Source: Clavelina lepadiformis (Eukaryota; Chordata; Ascidiacea; Aplousobranchia; Clavelinidae). From it: a stretch of 64,000 bases of DNA. The translations under genes were made by a program, and so were the position numbers. Below the pieces are notes generated by a model, which was given only the letters and a program-made list of their open reading frames with translations, did no database searches and was not told where the DNA came from. Below are positions 44,301-55,800 of the stretch, in pieces (positions within the stretch are counted from its first letter, which is position 1; every line of letters starts with the position of its first letter). The DNA lies in the NCBI RefSeq assembly GCF_947623445.1, contig NC_135243.1, positions 8,682,501-8,746,500 of the forward strand. The letters are read 5' to 3'.

Positions 44301-47300
44301 ATATTTGTCAAAAGAAGCCGGTCACGGTCAAAGAATGTCTGATGTAAGTAAACTTACAGTAATTAGTGACGACCTGTGAGGCTAAAAGGCTCTTATTTGA
44401 CTGATAAATATTAAACTCATAGCACTTGTAATTGATATTGGCTTTTAGCAAACCGCTTAATACACATAAGTGCTTTGCTTGCCAGCAATTACCATAGTCG
44501 ATTAATTCATATACCAATACTGTACTGATAGTTTGTTATTTAAAAAGGAACTGAGATCATGATAATTTTATCAGTTTTGAAATTACATCATGTTCATAGG
44601 ATTGCTTTTGTGCCAAGGCTTTTTTAAAAATAGCCTAGGTAATGTATTTGAACATGATGTGAATAAAATATAAATATTATAGTTCATTTCTATGAGTATA
44701 TGCGCATAGATCTGACTTGAAAGCGTGCAAAAAATATTTGCACTGGCATATCTTCTAACGCTGAACTCGCAAAGAAAGGTAGAAGGTCCACAGACAACAG
44801 GTGACGTATTGCTAGAGAGTTTTAACAACAGCAGCAGACTAGATAAGCTTAAAATCAGTGGTTTCCCATCTTTTTTGGTGTGCTGCACCCTATTTCAGTA
44901 AAAAAATACCATGGCACCCAAAATTACTTGTCATTTTTTTGTTTTTACATTGTTTCTGAACAAGCTGTTTAGTGTTTACCATGAAAATTGAAATTTACCG
45001 TGAAACTGTTTGTGAAAAATATCGTACTTTGGGGCTTTTTAAACAAAACCAAATCATTTGTCATTAAAACATTAAGCAGCAAATCCTTGTCCTTTTGTCT
45101 GAAATATCGCTGCACCCCAGTTGGTAAACACTGCAATAATGTATATAGATTCATATGAAGAAATATGCGCCGGTTAAAAATTGCAGGTGCTAAGGTAGTT
45201 TTGTACAGAAAGCCAGCGAGTGGACAAGGTGGACCCAAGACCGTACACTCCACCAATGTGTGAGAGGGAGCTTGAGATGACGCTCCACAGGCATAGGCAC
45301 TGCTCTTTGCTAGTGTATGCTGTTAAAACTATCATACTGCTGGAAATTTTCAACTAGAAGGAGTGGTGCGATTTTCCTTAAAGATTTTTGTTAGAAAAAA
45401 GTGCTCTTCGTTTGTAGTCAAATCTGAAAGCTGCAAGGGCGATTAGTGTTACAAGCCAGTGGTTCCCTACCTTATCCGAGTTTGTGAAATATACTTCAAT
45501 TTCTTATAAATAGCCTATTAGGTAACAATTTTAAAGTTGAATGTCCACAAAAAAGGATTTACTGCAGCTAGGGGCTATGCATTTTGGAAAAGGTTGGGAA
45601 CTAACCATTTGTAAACATTTTCGAGTAAAAAACATGAATGATTAGTACCTCTCAAAATTATTTAAGTTGTTGGTGAAGCCTTTCTTTGATATTATGTTAA
45701 TTGCTCCACAATTTGTATAACACATGCACAATCAGATATCTTCGATGTTGATGAAAAGTTTATAGCAGACAGTGCACTGCTGCATGATTAATCAGTTATT
45801 GATTAGAAGATCTCACTATTCCTCAGGGATCGCTAATTTTTTTCTCCTTTTTCCATCCTGTCAAAAGTACAGTTGTGTTTTTTGACAGCTGGACAATGGC
45901 ATTATTATTTTAGTCATAGCCGATTCACATATAACTGCTATTTCATGCATAATACAGTGCAGTTGTAATCATTTTAGCTGCTGTTTGTTAAGTTGAAGTG
46001 TATGTTTGTCACTTTTATGTGTATAGAGTATAGACTGTTTAACTGATATGATAGGTTTGCTTTGTGCATTTTTAAGTGCTAGAAGAGTTTAGTAAGCAAA
46101 CGTAATAGACTGTTTTCTGAACCTAGTGAAAATGAAGACCATTTCTAGGATCGTTAAGGATTTGTTACAATTTAGTCTCATGGTCATATTTTCTTTAGTT
46201 TCATGCAAAAGAACTGGACTATCACAAGAAATGTGTGAGCTTGCTTGAAAAGTTGGAACCAGAACTAAAAGCTGTTCAAGGTATGGCATGTTTAATTGAG
46301 GTGTTTGGTGCATCAGTAACTATTCTAGAATGTTTAATAGGTTTAGTACTTCCATTACAGTATGAATTGTATAAATATATAAGTATATGATATTAAAGGG
46401 TCACAGCAATTCTACCCATGCAATGTGTTTTTATGAGCAGTTTTGTGAAATGTTTAGTTTCACTTTGTATGCCTCATTCAGCATACGGCATTTTCAGCGA
46501 TTTCTGGAAGAGATTATGCCCTTTTGTTATACAGTATGAAAATTTAATGAGAACCCACTTGTAAAATGAACTGTGAATCTACTGTGTTGTTTGCGGCTGC
46601 CTTTATTTTTTCTCAAGTTAAGCAGTCATTTTATATCAATGTTTTTCATAGCATACAGAGTTACCAACCTATTTGAGATCCCTGTTGGTTTTGTGGGGTT
46701 TCCTGTTATCTGGTAGTATATTTGTAATCAAGTTATTTTATTGGTAGTTGGTGGTGATGATTTGTTTTGAAGGTAAATTCAGTTCAGTGTAGATTTATTT
46801 TGAACATTGTTATATTCAGTTATATTCATTGAGTTTTAAATTGGTGTCAGTTATATTCATTGAGTTTTAAATTGGTGTTTATGATGTTAAAAATGGCTCA
46901 AAGAATCAGAATCTTATGATTAATTCAACTGTACAAGCGAATCCAAGTTGTAATAATTTTAAAAAATGCTTTAATTTAAATCCAAATCATTAAAGATTGA
47001 GGTAACTGGTAACAGGTTACATAGCTGCAAATTCTTACCCAATGCTTCATTTTATTCCCAGATAATGCCATTATGAAGTCATCTTTTGGTAGGTCGTTGT
47101 CTGAGCATTTGAAATGTGCAGATCGTGAGATCGCCGGTCCTCTTGAAGCTTGTGTTTTATGCCTGCTTGAGCTGGGGCTGAAGGAAGAGGTAGCTATATT
47201 ATTACTGACCAGCATTTAAGTTGCATTAGATTAAATAAGTTACCTCTTTTCGGAATAATTTAGGAGGTGAAAATGGAGATATGATTGTATGTGAATACTT

Positions 47301-50300
47301 TGAAAATATATCTTATAATAACTTATACGACTTAATCAACTAAAAACTGAAATGCACAAGAATGTACTTGCATGCACATCACATGTTTGGTTTGTCTCAT
47401 GTGAAACACACCTTGACAGAAAAAGAGTAAAAATCGTTGCCTTTGTCAAATTTCCAGGGTTTATTTCGTATTGCTGGGGGAGCGACCAAGCTTCGGAAGT
47501 TCAGGGCTTTGGTGGATGGCGGAGTACTAGACCTAGCTGCGTATGATGCTCAGGATGATATCCATGCTGTTGCTGGTGCACTTAAACAGTATTTGCGAGA
47601 GTTACCAGACCCGTTACTCACTCACTATCTGTACAACGATTTTCTTAAATGCTCCAGGTTTTTATCATTGTTGCTTTTGGTTGTCAGTTTGCTCATAATT
47701 TCGGTTTCCTTGTTTCTCCGGCTTTTTTCACTATTGATTTTGAAAAATACTTTTAAAGAGTTACCAACTGCTATACACAGTACAAATCTTTACTTCTTGT
47801 TTTGACGATTGAATACCACAATCATGACATTGTTGTTGAATGTGGCTATAATATTCTTGTTACAGCATACAGGATAATGACAAGCGTTTACAGGAGATAT
47901 GGACTGTAATTGAGAAACTTCCTGCAGAAAACAAAGCCAACTTTAGGTGAGTGACTTAGGAAACCATCTGTTCAAATACAAATAACATTTAAAGTGAACA
48001 ACTGAAAATTGTTTTTTTTTAATCCTGGCTATGAAAATAAAGTTCCCGTTGGTTGCAATTTAATTACTAACAGTAAATAAACTTTGGGTACTTCCTGTAC
48101 ATTGTGTGGTGTCAAACGCTAGCATCATTTTTTCAATCGACTACAAACTGGTCTAAAGCCCAATCTATTGTTTCAGATACTTGGTGAAGTTCTGTGCCGT
48201 TGTTGCTGCCAACCAGGATTTAAATAAGATGTCCGCCAGTAACCTGGCTTTAGTTCTGGCACCAAACTTATTGTGGTCCAACATCAGTGATATAGGGTTA
48301 GTTTTATGCATAAATGGAATGTTCATTTTCAACATACTGACACCTGAACTACGGCTAGCTTGCTATGTAAAATTATATTAGCTGTATCAGGGCTAATATC
48401 TTTTATTATGTTTATCATAGCATGTCTTGTGAAAATTCTAATTGCCGCTTTAACACATCACAAAGTTGCATTGTTCACTGCAGTGTAGTGTTTCAATGTA
48501 GGTATCGGCGATGGTATAAAATCAAGACTTTTGCTTCGTTTTCTGCTGAGTTTGTGTCAGAAATTGAGCTACTTGAATGAAAACATCGCTAAACTCATAC
48601 ATCGCAGATTGTAGATGTTGATGTTCATGTTTCGTAATGCAGTTAAATAATTTCATTCTAAAGTGCTCAATCGAACAGTAATGCAACTGAAATCAAGTCT
48701 AGTCATCAATCAAACAATCTGTGCTTTCAAATTTTTTGTTTATGTTTATTGATTTACCCCAGTTTTTTCCTTACTCCCTCATATAAAAGTCTTTACTAGG
48801 CATTCGTACTGTGCTGATTATTGTAGTTTTCGATATTGGCTTTTGTCATAACGTTTCATAACTTTAGCAAATAATAACAAATATTACTACACATCTGCGC
48901 AAAACATTCTGTTAGGAACTTATGCAAATCGGCACAATATGTCAGATTTTACGTTTCTTGTTCCTATTCCATACTAAGTTATAGCAGCCATCGTATAAAA
49001 TGTTGATGTCATCAAAGTTTAAATTATTTGCTTTTATTATCTTTAATTAACTTGTTATTCTCTGCAGCAAACAGATGATGGAGTCAAATCTAATAACAAA
49101 CATCATTGAATTGATTATAACGTATTCTGATTGGTTCTTTCCTGGAGGTAGATAAATGATTAGTTTAGCTTTTCGACTGGTTTGTTTTCATTTAAATTCG
49201 TTCATCTGCTCTGCACTTGGTACAAATAAGAATTCATTTCTAACCACGAAAAAGCAAATAGACACTTAAAACATTTAAGACTGACAATTTTCCAGAAATC
49301 GATTTTGTTGTCACCCCAAATGCAACATCATATAACTTCAACAACAAGGACAACAACTCCATGAGCAATGAGATGAAACCCCATGCACAGAGTCAGCCTG
49401 TCCCACTGTCACCCAACTCATCATCGAAGCAAACTCACTCAAGAAACTCAAGTTCGGATTTTGACCAAGTGTAAGTTGAGCAGCACGGCCTTTACAATTT
49501 TTTTTGCCGTTTTTAAGCACCCTATAAATGTATAGTCATGAATAAGTTTGTTAACATGTATACAAGTAAGCACTACAACACTTGTAAACAACTAAGAAAT
49601 AGCCTAGAAATGGTTTACTTTTTTTAATGTCAAGTCCAAAAATGGATTTTATGGAACCAGTACCATTACACCAGTGATGTGTCAACCACTGGTTATATTA
49701 AAATGGAAATACCTTTGTTTAGTGGTGGGGGGTATAACACAACTGGGAGATTAAAGAAACAGAAACAGAAAAGCAAAGCACCACCTCCCCCACAAATTCA
49801 AACTTCCAAGTAGGTCTCCTGAGAATGGTTTCTTATGTTCATGTCACTATTTGTAACTTATCAATTTATCAATATAGGATGCTTGGACAATATAACATTG
49901 GTTAATATATCCACTACTTTAATGTCATGGATATGTTATGGAATTAGTTTCTTTTTTAGCTAGTATATATGTTATTGTATTAGTTACAATTTCTAGTGTT
50001 TAGTATAATATGCATATTGCTTAGACGTTAAATTGTTAACAGCGCATGAAGAAAATGGCAATTAATCAATTCAGTAAATAGAAACAACATTATAGTGATC
50101 GTCATGTTAGTAACCGAGAGTTATCATTTATCTTCATTTGCAGAACACATGAACGGACCAAGTCCTCTCCACCGATCATCTCAGCGCCTATCTCTCCTCC
50201 TCCTACCAATGGTATCGCAAGACCACCAATCGCTGCCAAGAGGACATCGATGAGGAAGCCTCAGATGCCTCCGCCACAGCCTCCTCCACCCAGTGAGGAT

Positions 50301-50597
50301 ATTACGCCGATTTCCGAGGAGCAAGCATCTGGCAATGGCAAGGTGCCCAAAGCAAAACCTCGCCCTCCCGCTCGGAAGCATTTCAGCGATCCACCTCCAC
50401 CTGTCCGCATTCCGGATGTTGATCTCTCCAATCCCACAGAGCTTTGTGATGACCCGGAGAGTCCTCCGATGCCCAATTTACCTCCTCCTCCACTTCCAAG
50501 TGAACTTGATATCGGTGCAAGTTTGACCTCCGAACTCAAACTTCCTGATGCAGAGGACCTGCCTGAAGATGATGGTGTGGAGTTAACACAGCTGTGA
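38308..50597 (+). CDS. arhgap17: BAR-RhoGAP protein of the RICH family (ARHGAP17/44-like)
   Basis: Sixteen exons join in phase: 38308-38360, 39961-40000, 40639-40743, 42388-42476, 42750-42861, 43648-43845, 44275-44343, 46199-46280, 47062-47189, 47458-47657, 47866-47946, 48177-48296, 49068-49147, 49296-49470, 49723-49809, 50144-50597. They give 690 residues (661 without the 87-nt exon at 49723). Residues 1-249 form an N-BAR domain starting MKKQIMRYKLIADQKVGRA, close to vertebrate RICH1. Residues about 250-452 are a RhoGAP domain with GLFRIAGG (arginine finger Arg296) and SNLALVLAPNLLW. The rest is proline-rich with several PPPP SH3-binding runs and ends in TQL, a possible PDZ ligand. The family turns off Cdc42/Rac at curved membranes and tight junctions. 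Human proteins have a longer proline tail. Convergent with APCDD1. Confidence 0.92.
44856..45133. mobile_element. hAT-like MITE in a RhoGAP intron
   Basis: The left end CAGTGGTTTCCCATC and the right end read inward (CAGTGTTTACCAACTGG) are hAT-like. Subterminal GTGCTGCACCC and GGGGTGCAGCG mirror each other. No clear 8-bp duplication remains, so the call is tentative. Confidence 0.45.
45457..45608. mobile_element. Possible hAT-like MITE in the same intron
   Basis: Left end CAGTGGTTCCCTACC and right end AAAAGGTTGGGAACTAACCA are inverted and resemble the MITE at 7033. The right tip is altered and no target duplication was found. Confidence 0.4.
46817..46878. repeat. Perfect 31-bp tandem duplication
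   Basis: Two identical adjacent 31-bp units (each CAGTTATATTCATTGAG...) in the intron between RhoGAP exons 8 and 9. A recent slippage duplication. Confidence 0.9.
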
Positions 50598-52878
50598 TGA
50601 GGATGATTTTCAAGTGATCAAAAGTTTTTTTCTTTTATTCAGATTTGGTTCTTGATGCTTTTACTCTGATTCATCCTTACTGTATTGTTTTAACCATATC
50701 GTCGTATTTAGAAAGATTACAACCTTCGAAAAATCCTTAGGGCTAAACATTGCGGTCGCATTGCCGGTCGTGATTAACTTGATTGATGAAATTCATTTTT
50801 ACACGTTAGTGTGTTTTAGTGCAATCTATTGTTATTTTGTAGTTAACTGCACAATTTGATGCTTAGTGATATAACTTTTATGCTCCTGACTCTTTGATAT
50901 ATACCACTGTACAGCAAGCCGCTTTTTTTCAAAATTAGACGTAGATATAAGCTTTCGAAGGAATCAAGAAACTTCTCGACAAGCAGACTAATCGTGTTCA
51001 GCTTCAACCGCATTTCAATATCTTTAGTAAGTGGCATCAAAGGAGTTCCCACGCGATGTTTTACGCCTGAACTTTTGTATTTTGCCGCTGTGTGTTCAAA
51101 TTCTAAGATATTTGTTTGGTGATAAAGCACCAGAAACCTGCATAATAATATTCGTCTTTAGACAGCATAATACTTAGTTGCTGACCAAATTTCGAAAACA
51201 TTATTATACCGGCTGCGCCACATAAAACCCCGAAATTTTATTTTAATAACAATTAGTAACATAACGATACAAAGCCAAATTTTGGGGTTTTATATTAAGC
51301 ATCCTATATTATCACAGCATAATTACTGAATACGTTTGCCAATGTACTTTTTTACAAAGAAGATCATATTATGCGTTACGTGAGCGCTCATGAGTTCCAT
51401 TAATGAAAACTGTCTGGTTTTTGATTGATTGAAACCTTACCGCCATGAGACTTACGAAAATTTTAATCTGACCACCCAGTCATAACGTACGGTACAGTGC
51501 GCACTGTGTATTCGTTCCGTATTTAGTATCACATGCGTGGAGTGGGTTGTCAAGAGATACTTATTGAATTATTCCACATATTTATTGCTTCATCTTCGCC
51601 CATGTTCCTATTTGTTATATTTCCATGTTTCATAATCAAGATATTTTGTATTCCTTTCGATAAGGCGATCGTGTAGGACCTACACTGTAGGTCATCCACA
51701 TCCACAATATCTTAAAGCACTCAAAGCAAGCTTGTGTACATCATATCTTGACCGAATTGCTTGTTGTAAACGGTGCTTGGGCCGCTTGAAATCTCTATAA
51801 AAACTTAACTTTCTGAATCCTGCGGATTGTTATGTCAGTGATGGCCTTTTTCTGAACGAAAGTTTGCTTGATAGCAAGATTAAAGAGTAAATTGTTCCCA
51901 TAATTGACGAATCTACTTTTATTCACCTTTATGCCTAACTTTTTTTGGATGAATTGGTTTGGGACGTGTATTTGCAGTAGTTGTAATCGAGCGTTGTTGA
52001 CTTTTGCGACAGTTGATATTAGGCAAATTAAACACTTGTATACCGTTTTTTTTTTTGTTGAAACTTAATTTTTTAGCGTTGTTGGTCAGCATTTTACTCT
52101 AGTCTTGCTGCTTTTTAGATCCTAGGTACCTGATTGTACGATCAGGGTTTTGGAACTTTTTCAAGCGAAGATATACTTTCTACAATAGACACTGTTGATG
52201 TTCAGGAGTGGCATCTGTTCTAACGTAAATATAATCACCAATCAGTTATATACTGTAATCTGTGAGAAATGTGGTAACAACTGAGTATTTACCGAGACCC
52301 GTTTGGACGTTATACAGGAAATTTCGAATAACAGCTGTCATATTGTGCTGAATTGGCAACGGAAATCTTTTCAAGTTAAAAGTATCTAGGCTTTTGTTTC
52401 TGATGCTATGATTTATACGTGCAAAAGCAGTGCTTGTCAAGATCGTTTGTATAAAAAAATTTAAAACGTAGAACATGATAAATCAGTTTTTAGATTTGGA
52501 ACTTAAAAAAAATATGTACAGTAAAAGACATGAATTAATACAATCTATCAACGTAAATTGATCGTTGAAAACAACATAGAAGCTACGAAATCAAAATGTG
52601 AGAGTTAATCTGGAACACGAATTTATCCAACTTGTGATGTTAACTGCTTCGCTTCTAATTTTACCCAGCTAGTTATATCCTCTGAATAAAGGAGATTATA
52701 GTTTCGGCTTATGTGCAGCAGATTGTTTACGCATGTCTGTAAATTGCTGTCTGCAGTATACTGGAGGCAGCAGAGTCAACGGAGGTAGCTCGAAATCATT
52801 TAAGAACAAGCGTTACTTTTTAGTAACGCCCTGTTTGTCACATTTTTTTGTTGTAACCGCCGTCTTTTTCTCCTTTCT
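50598..52878. other. Convergent intergenic region
   Basis: Must contain the 3'UTRs of the RhoGAP gene (+) and APCDD1 (-). A short inverted pair (51222-51238 and 51277-51293, arm ATAAAACCCCRAAATTT) is the only structure seen. No other gene. Confidence 0.4.
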
Positions 52879-55800
52879 TCAATAAGGCTTTGTAATCCAT
52901 TGCGCTGCTACCATGCAGAGTATCAAACTTAAGGAGAATCTCTGAACTCTGTTACCGCTGCCTCCAGCTGGACTGGTAGTAGTGGAAGATTCTGTCAAAG
53001 ACTCCGCCTTAGATGGCATGATGAGATAAGAGCTTTGTTTCTTTTCGATGTTATTGTCGAATTGATACCTTGATACATCCCACCTTTTATCACTTCCTAT
53101 TTCGGCATCTTAAAACAAAAAACTTACATGTTGCATGGCCAACATTTGGCTTGGCTATTAGAGTCTCAAATTTGTATGATATACGCGTGTGAAGAAGCAT
53201 AAATAGAGCAAAAGCTTACTGTCACACTGTTGTAATTCGTCCTGAAATGACGTAGCACGTTTGCCAGGTTTATTTGGCGATCGACCACCAACGGTTGGAC
53301 GTCTGCCAGTGAAAAGAAACAAATCTTTTCCATTTTTTACTATTCGTAAAATTTCATATTCCTTGTGTGGCAGATAGAGTCCGATCGCATCAAGACCGTT
53401 TTCTTTAGTTGCTTGAAATTCGGTGTAAGTTTTTATTTGTGGCTTAAGCAGTCCACGGTAAGAGTTAAAAAGGGCAGTAACCGTTTCATTTTGAGTAGTG
53501 AGATAAAGCTCTAAAACCTCAAAGGTAGACTCAAATGCACCATCTATTACTCGCGATGGTTTACCCACGGTATACCTAAAGTTAAAAAGTAAAATAAAGT
53601 AAATTTATTAAATAAAACAAAAGCCATTTTCGTTCTATATCTGACATATCCAAACGTGAAAATAAACGCTTTAAATTAAAACAAAAGTACTGTATAATAA
53701 CAATTTAGCATTGGTAAAGTTGCAACTTTTACAGTACCCAGCATTTCACCATAACTACTGTATATAATTATATATGATCACACGTTCGAGTAGTTTTTAA
53801 AAAAATGGACAAAACTGGTTTCCGTACCTTCCAATTGCTCTCAGTTTATAAGTAGGTGAGGAACAGCCTGGGTCTTTGAAGTAGGAATAAGTGCCATGCC
53901 AAGTGGATGAAGACATAAAATAGAGCTCCCTGGTGAGGAAGATTTTCCCTGGGCGCACTTCACATCTCACACTAACCTAGTCAGAAATAAGGTAGACAAA
54001 ATCAATGAAACGTTTTTTCATAAATTGTCTCGCTACGATAAGCTGTCACTGAAGTGTGAGTTAGAGAATTATTAGGCCTGCTGATAATAACGATAGCATT
54101 TAATGATTGTATGACAACTGTACCCAGCTCGCAGGAAAAAGAGTGAAGCTGTAAAACGGGGAAAGAAGTATAGGAGGATTGTGGGACGTGGAGTGAAGAA
54201 TTCTTTCGCAAACGTCGCATTCTCTCTGTCTCTGCAAACAAATTTAGCGTCATAATGATTTTGAAATTCTGTTGTTTTAGTGTAGCGGTTATTCCGTTAC
54301 ATTATCCGCATGGTAGCGCACAAACTTGATTTTTCATGCAAAATAAAGCTATTTACCAGTTTGCAAGCAATGGTTGTATATTTTTGGAAATTAAATTTCT
54401 TAAAAAGGTTTTGATTTTGCAATCAATCATTAATAGCTTAACTTGGTAAAATTATTGTCTGAAGTTTGATCTGTAATTATAAAATTTAAACCTTTACTTG
54501 TATAAACTTCGTAATCGCTAAAAGCAATCTTCGGGGATAATAACATTTGTTATTAGTGTACGCCTACAAGAGAAGTGTAAAATTCAAAAACAAAATATTG
54601 CAAAAAATCCTTCAGAAAAATCACCACCACAGCTTCATTACCGGTCAGTTAAAATAAAAATTAAAGCATCAATACAGTGAATAAATTATAATTAGATGTA
54701 TGAAGGAAGCAAGTCATACCCTGGCAAACATCATTGGGTCTTGATATGTGCTTGGAAGGTAATATCTGCTGTCATATTTCGTTTTAACATTACCTACGTA
54801 GAGATGAAGTTGAGAATCCAGAGACCTGAAAAACAATAAAGAACTACTTTTAACCACTGCTCACTGACTTCAATGACTGGTCGAGCGTACACAATACGTT
54901 TAACTGCTGATATAATATACGTATCGTAGCTAATAAAGATTGAATTAAATGTAATTGTTTTCAAAAAAGGTTTAATAAAATTACTGTGTATTCAAAAAGG
55001 TTAGAACATGGAGAAATCAAAATGTTCAGGTTAATTTCACGGCAGCTTAAAGCGTATTTCATTGCCTCATATAATTCATTTTTATTTCCCTACCTAGTGC
55101 TATTTTACAATATTAATTCGATACCAGGCTTAATCCAATAATGTATTTTATTAGAAAAGAAATATGAGATATAAGTCAAAATTACTGTTACATAAGAAAA
55201 CAATCATTTACCTCCTGGCAGAAGATCGTATACCTTAAATACATTAATATTTCGTCGAATATTTTAAACGAGAAAGCGATGTGATATAAAGTTGCAAGAA
55301 CATGCTTAAAAACAAATAGATGTTAATTTATAGTAGCTTGTGAACCGTCCCGGCCAAGTATTTTCAGACGTTGCGGACCTAAATTCGAACAAACAGTTAT
55401 TTGTTATTAGTTTATGTGTCATAAGTACCCTTCTTATATAGTATTTTCTGCACAGGTGTGCAGCTGTTGAACTAAGAGCAAGCACTACAAAGACATCAAA
55501 GGCCCAAAGTGTTTGCGCTGTTTTCATGTCTAGGCTGTGGTGTAGTCTATCAGCTGCTGGAAGTGTTGGCCTGCTCAGGGAGTGTAAATTTATCCCGGAA
55601 CGATGCCAATCTTTAAAGCCTGGAGACAAAGCCGAAGACCGGGTGATACGATCTCGCAGTTGCCGTGGGCTCGATATAAACGCTCCTTGATGTGTAAGAT
55701 AGCGAAGAAAAATTTCACGTCTGTTGCGCGATCACGCCAAGATAAGAGGAAAGTTTAAACCATTTCACTGCTATCATCGCAACGTTGGACCTTTGAAATT

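Noticed and set aside
51222-51293. Short inverted pair ATAAAACCCC...GGGGTTTTAT
   Set aside because: The arms are only 17 bases with a 38-base loop and no duplication flanks. It could be a stem-loop or a MITE core, but the evidence is too thin.
55306-55629. 107-codon minus-strand ORF within the APCDD1 gene
   Set aside because: It lies in the intron between exons 56330 and 54825. The flanking exons already join in phase with full family length, so there is no place for it.
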